Positions 61,261 through 64,000 of a stretch of 64,000 nucleotides of DNA are shown here, in pieces. Position 1 is the stretch's first letter, and each line of letters starts with the position of its first letter. This DNA is from Zingiber officinale (taxonomy: Eukaryota > Streptophyta > Magnoliopsida > Zingiberales > Zingiberaceae), in NCBI RefSeq assembly GCF_018446385.1, contig NC_056001.1, positions 9,170,672 through 9,234,671 on the forward strand, written 5' to 3'. Made by a program: the position numbers and the translations under genes. A model generated the notes under the pieces. It saw only the letters and a list, made by a program, of their open reading frames with translations, was not told where the DNA came from and did not search any database.

Positions 61261-62831
61261 CATGAATTCGGGGAACAACTCGACTCTCCCTCAATTAACA
61301 ACTCGACTCTCCCTCAATTAATTTTCAAATTCAATTTTCAAAACTAAGTAAGATCCAATTTTAAAAAAACTTAGTTTAAAAGGATTTAAAATGCTTTTAA
61401 GGAAATATTTTTCAAAACTAATTTCAAAAAATATTTTTAATTATGGGAAAATAAGTATGGGGACAATTAATCCTCCCCTTGAACTTCTCTCTCTAAATTT
61501 GATATTCTCCTGAATTTATTACTCCCCTTAATTTATCACTTCCACTTAAGTTAACACTAAAGTTTGTGTTAAACTTCAAAGTCTTAACACATTTTTCTAC
61601 CTAAGTGTTTAAGAGATTCAGTGCTAGTAATACTTATGTTTATCGAGTATATTATTTACATAAGTATTTCTATACACTTGTTATAATTGTTTGATAAAAT
61701 TTAGATTATTGAAATTAATTAATAATCAATTATTCTCAATAATAAATAATAAGTAATTTGTTACAAATTTAATAATAATTAATCATTATCAATAATTTAT
61801 TGATTAACTTTTATTTTACTTGAGTTATCTGATTAAATTTCATATTAATTGATTTAATAGCAATGGATTTAAAAATAATAGTTATAATTTATATTTTGTT
61901 TTCATTTACTTGATTTTAAGTTTTGATTAAGTAACTTAAGTTACGTTTAATTAGGATTAGTTAAGTTTAGAATTAGTATTAATTTTATTAAGGTTCAATT
62001 TGAATCAATCGTTAATAATGATAAATTATGATTTAATTACAGCGAAATTAAGATTTTGACTAATGTTAAAATTAAGATTGATTGAGTTAAATTAAGATTA
62101 AGTTTAAAGGTTAGGTCTAATTTAGATTAGAGTTAATTTTTGAAGTTTTTACTTCAATTATTTACTTATTAATTATTTAATTCAGTTTAGAATTTTAAGT
62201 TAATCAAATGTTAATAATTCCATTAAGATTTAGATTTAGTTTAACTTTAAGTTTACCTGAAATTCTTTTTAAGTTAAAATAATCTTTTTTAGACTAATTT
62301 TTAAAAGAAATATTAAAAACAAATTTAAAATAAAATTTTAAAAGGATTTAAAATGATTTTTAAATAATTTTAAAAATAATTTTAAAGTAATTTTTAAAAT
62401 AATTGTAAAAAGATTTTTAAAAGGATTTCTAAAATACTTTTAAGTAATTTTAAAAGGATTTTTAAAAGGAAAAAGATTTTTAAATGATTTTTAAAAGGAT
62501 TTTTAAAATACTTTTAAATAATTTTAAAAAGGATTTTTAAATAATTTTAAAAGATTTTTTTAAAAATATTTTTAAAGGAATTTTTTAAAAGGATTTTTAA
62601 AATATTTTTTTAAAAAAAGATTTTTAAAATGATTTTTTAATAATTTCTAAAAGAGTTTTTTAAAAAAAAATACTTTTAAAATGATTTTTTAATTAGAAAG
62701 ATTTTTAATTTAAATTTAATTTAAATTTTATTTTAATTTGATTTAAATTAATTTAATTTAATTTTAATTTAGTTTAATTTAATTTAATTTAATTTTAATT
62801 TAGCTTAATTTAATTATTTTAATTTAATTTA
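61261..62831. other. AT-rich low-complexity region
   Basis: After a short duplicated block (AACTCGACTCTCCCTCAATTA, twice near 61276-61320) the sequence drifts into AT-rich repeats: TTTTAAAAGGATTTTTAAAAT-like units (62280-62690), then TTTAATTTAATTTTAATTTA (62700-62830). No gene. Confidence 0.7.
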
Positions 62832-63573
62832 ACGGTAAAGTAGAGAAAAATCCCCAATGACAACTTGAATTTTGCATGCAATCCCCACTCATAAAAAACT
62901 TTGTTTCCACTCCCTACATGCAAAGTTTTATTTGCTTCAACTCCCTCATGCAAATATTGTGACCTAATTGCCCCTCAGATTTTTAGGTACAAAAGGTCCA
63001 AAAATGAGTATATTTTCTATCCAATTGAGTATCATTTAAATAAAATCTAGTATATTCGAGTATATTTTCTATTAAAATTGCCCTTTATATATTTTAGGTA
63101 TAAATAGTCTAAAAATGAGTATAATTTCTATTAAATTCAGCATTTTAAACTAGAATCGAGTATATTTTCTATTTAATTGAGTATGATTTTTTTCCTATTT
63201 AATATAATTCCTCCTAAATTCAGTATCATTTGAAAAAAATCTAGTATATTTTTTATCCAATTGAATATCATTTAAAGAAAATCTACTGTATTTTCCATCC
63301 AATTGAGTATCATTTAAAGAAAATCTAGTATATTTTTCATCCAATTGAGGTGGAAAAAGAATCGTACTCAATTTGATAGAAAATATACTAGATTCTAGTT
63401 TAATGTACTGAATTTAAGAGGATTTATACTCATTTTTAGATTTTTTATACTTAAAATATCAAGGGCAATTAGGTAAGTATATTAGACTAGGGAGTGAAAA
63501 CAAAGAATTTTGTCAATGGGGAGTGCATGCAAAGTTATGTTTGCTAATGGGGATTGCATGCAAATTTTCCCTT
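62832..63573. mobile_element. Foldback (MITE-like) element, about 740 bp
   Basis: The left end (AGAGAAAAATCCCC...TTTTGCATGCAATCCCCACT) is an imperfect inverted copy of the right end (GGGGAGTGCATGCAAAG...TGGGGATTGCATGCAAATTTTCCC), with about 80 bases of inverted similarity. The interior has four to six copies of a GAGTATATTTTCTATCCAAT and GAGTATCATTTAAA unit on one side, and inverted versions on the other. It is flanked by TTAATTTAA-type sequence, so the target duplication cannot be read. Family unknown. Confidence 0.6.
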
Positions 63574-64000
63574 AATTTAACTTAACTTTAACTTAATTTT
63601 ATTTTATTTTAATTTAGCTTAATTTAATTTTAATTTAACTTAATTTAATTTAATGGTAAGATACTCCTTTTTTTGGAACCCAACTTTTAAATATCAAAAT
63701 CAAGATCTTGGGCATATGATTTGTTAGATAAAAAATACATCCTAGTTTATGGAGTATCAATTGCATTTTAGTTTGACGAATCAACCACACTAGCACATCA
63801 TACTCAATTAATTAATAGTTATTGCTCCATAACAATTTTACCATCTAAATTCAAACAAAAAATTATTGACAAAAACTAAAGATGCAAATAAATTCAGTAT
63901 ATTTCTTTTGCTATTATGAATACACATCAACGCAGCAACCAAGTTACCCTTTAAGCAAGATAATGAACCATGAAATTTATTCAAAAGAAACATACATGGG
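63574..64000. other. AT-rich end of window
   Basis: Nothing supported here beyond more TTTAATTTAA low-complexity sequence at the start. Confidence 0.4.

Overview
The window is plant nuclear DNA. Genes are intron-split with GT-AG junctions, spacers are AT-rich, exons and first exons are GC-rich, and plant mobile elements (Au SINE, Tourist-type MITE, hAT, Copia) are common. The protein variants and GC-rich first exons look monocot to me; that is an inference, and I cannot name the species. Exon models were built by hand from splice sites, phase continuity and remembered family alignments, not from transcripts.

Layout. A classical arabinogalactan protein (87-671, minus) comes first, then an intronless CIP8-like RING-H2 pseudogene with three in-frame stops (2167-3075, plus). 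A 13-exon gene for the chloroplast membrane protease SppA (3592-15946, minus, 673 aa) follows; its introns hold a small LTR element, MITEs and gene scraps. A 9-exon P1B heavy-metal ATPase of the HMA2/3/4 type (16730-20313, minus, 918 aa) has a Cys/His-rich tail. From 20.3 to 30.6 kb lies repeat territory, dominated by a 5.1-kb hAT transposon (25178-30323, matching 8-bp target duplications) set inside an older LTR-like fragment. Then come eIF4A (31388-33744, minus, 413 aa, with an inferred leader intron that carries a young Au SINE), a CIA2-like regulator whose C-terminal CCT motif looks decayed (36972-38424, minus) and a GT14 glucuronosyltransferase-like gene (39391-42439, minus).

From 46.6 to 60.3 kb sits a nested retrotransposon complex: an outer Copia element with 409-bp LTRs (46591-46999 and 59880-60288), a 1.69-kb solo LTR inserted in its leader, and a partial Sirevirus-like Copia element with an envelope-like region and its own LTR (about 53.68-59.19 kb). 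All are fossils. The last 3.7 kb is tandem repeats, AT-rich low-complexity sequence and a foldback element.

The host genes do not form a pathway. They cover chloroplast proteolysis (SppA) and chloroplast import regulation (CIA2-like), metal transport (HMA), translation (eIF4A) and cell-wall glycoproteins (the AGP, and the GT14 enzyme whose family glucuronidates AGPs). The observations I rate highest are paired palindromes placed before TATA-like motifs twice in the Sirevirus-like element, an acidic-repeat plus hydrophobic-tail frame in the outer Copia leader, the decayed CCT exon, and the GC-rich core of the Tourist-type MITE.
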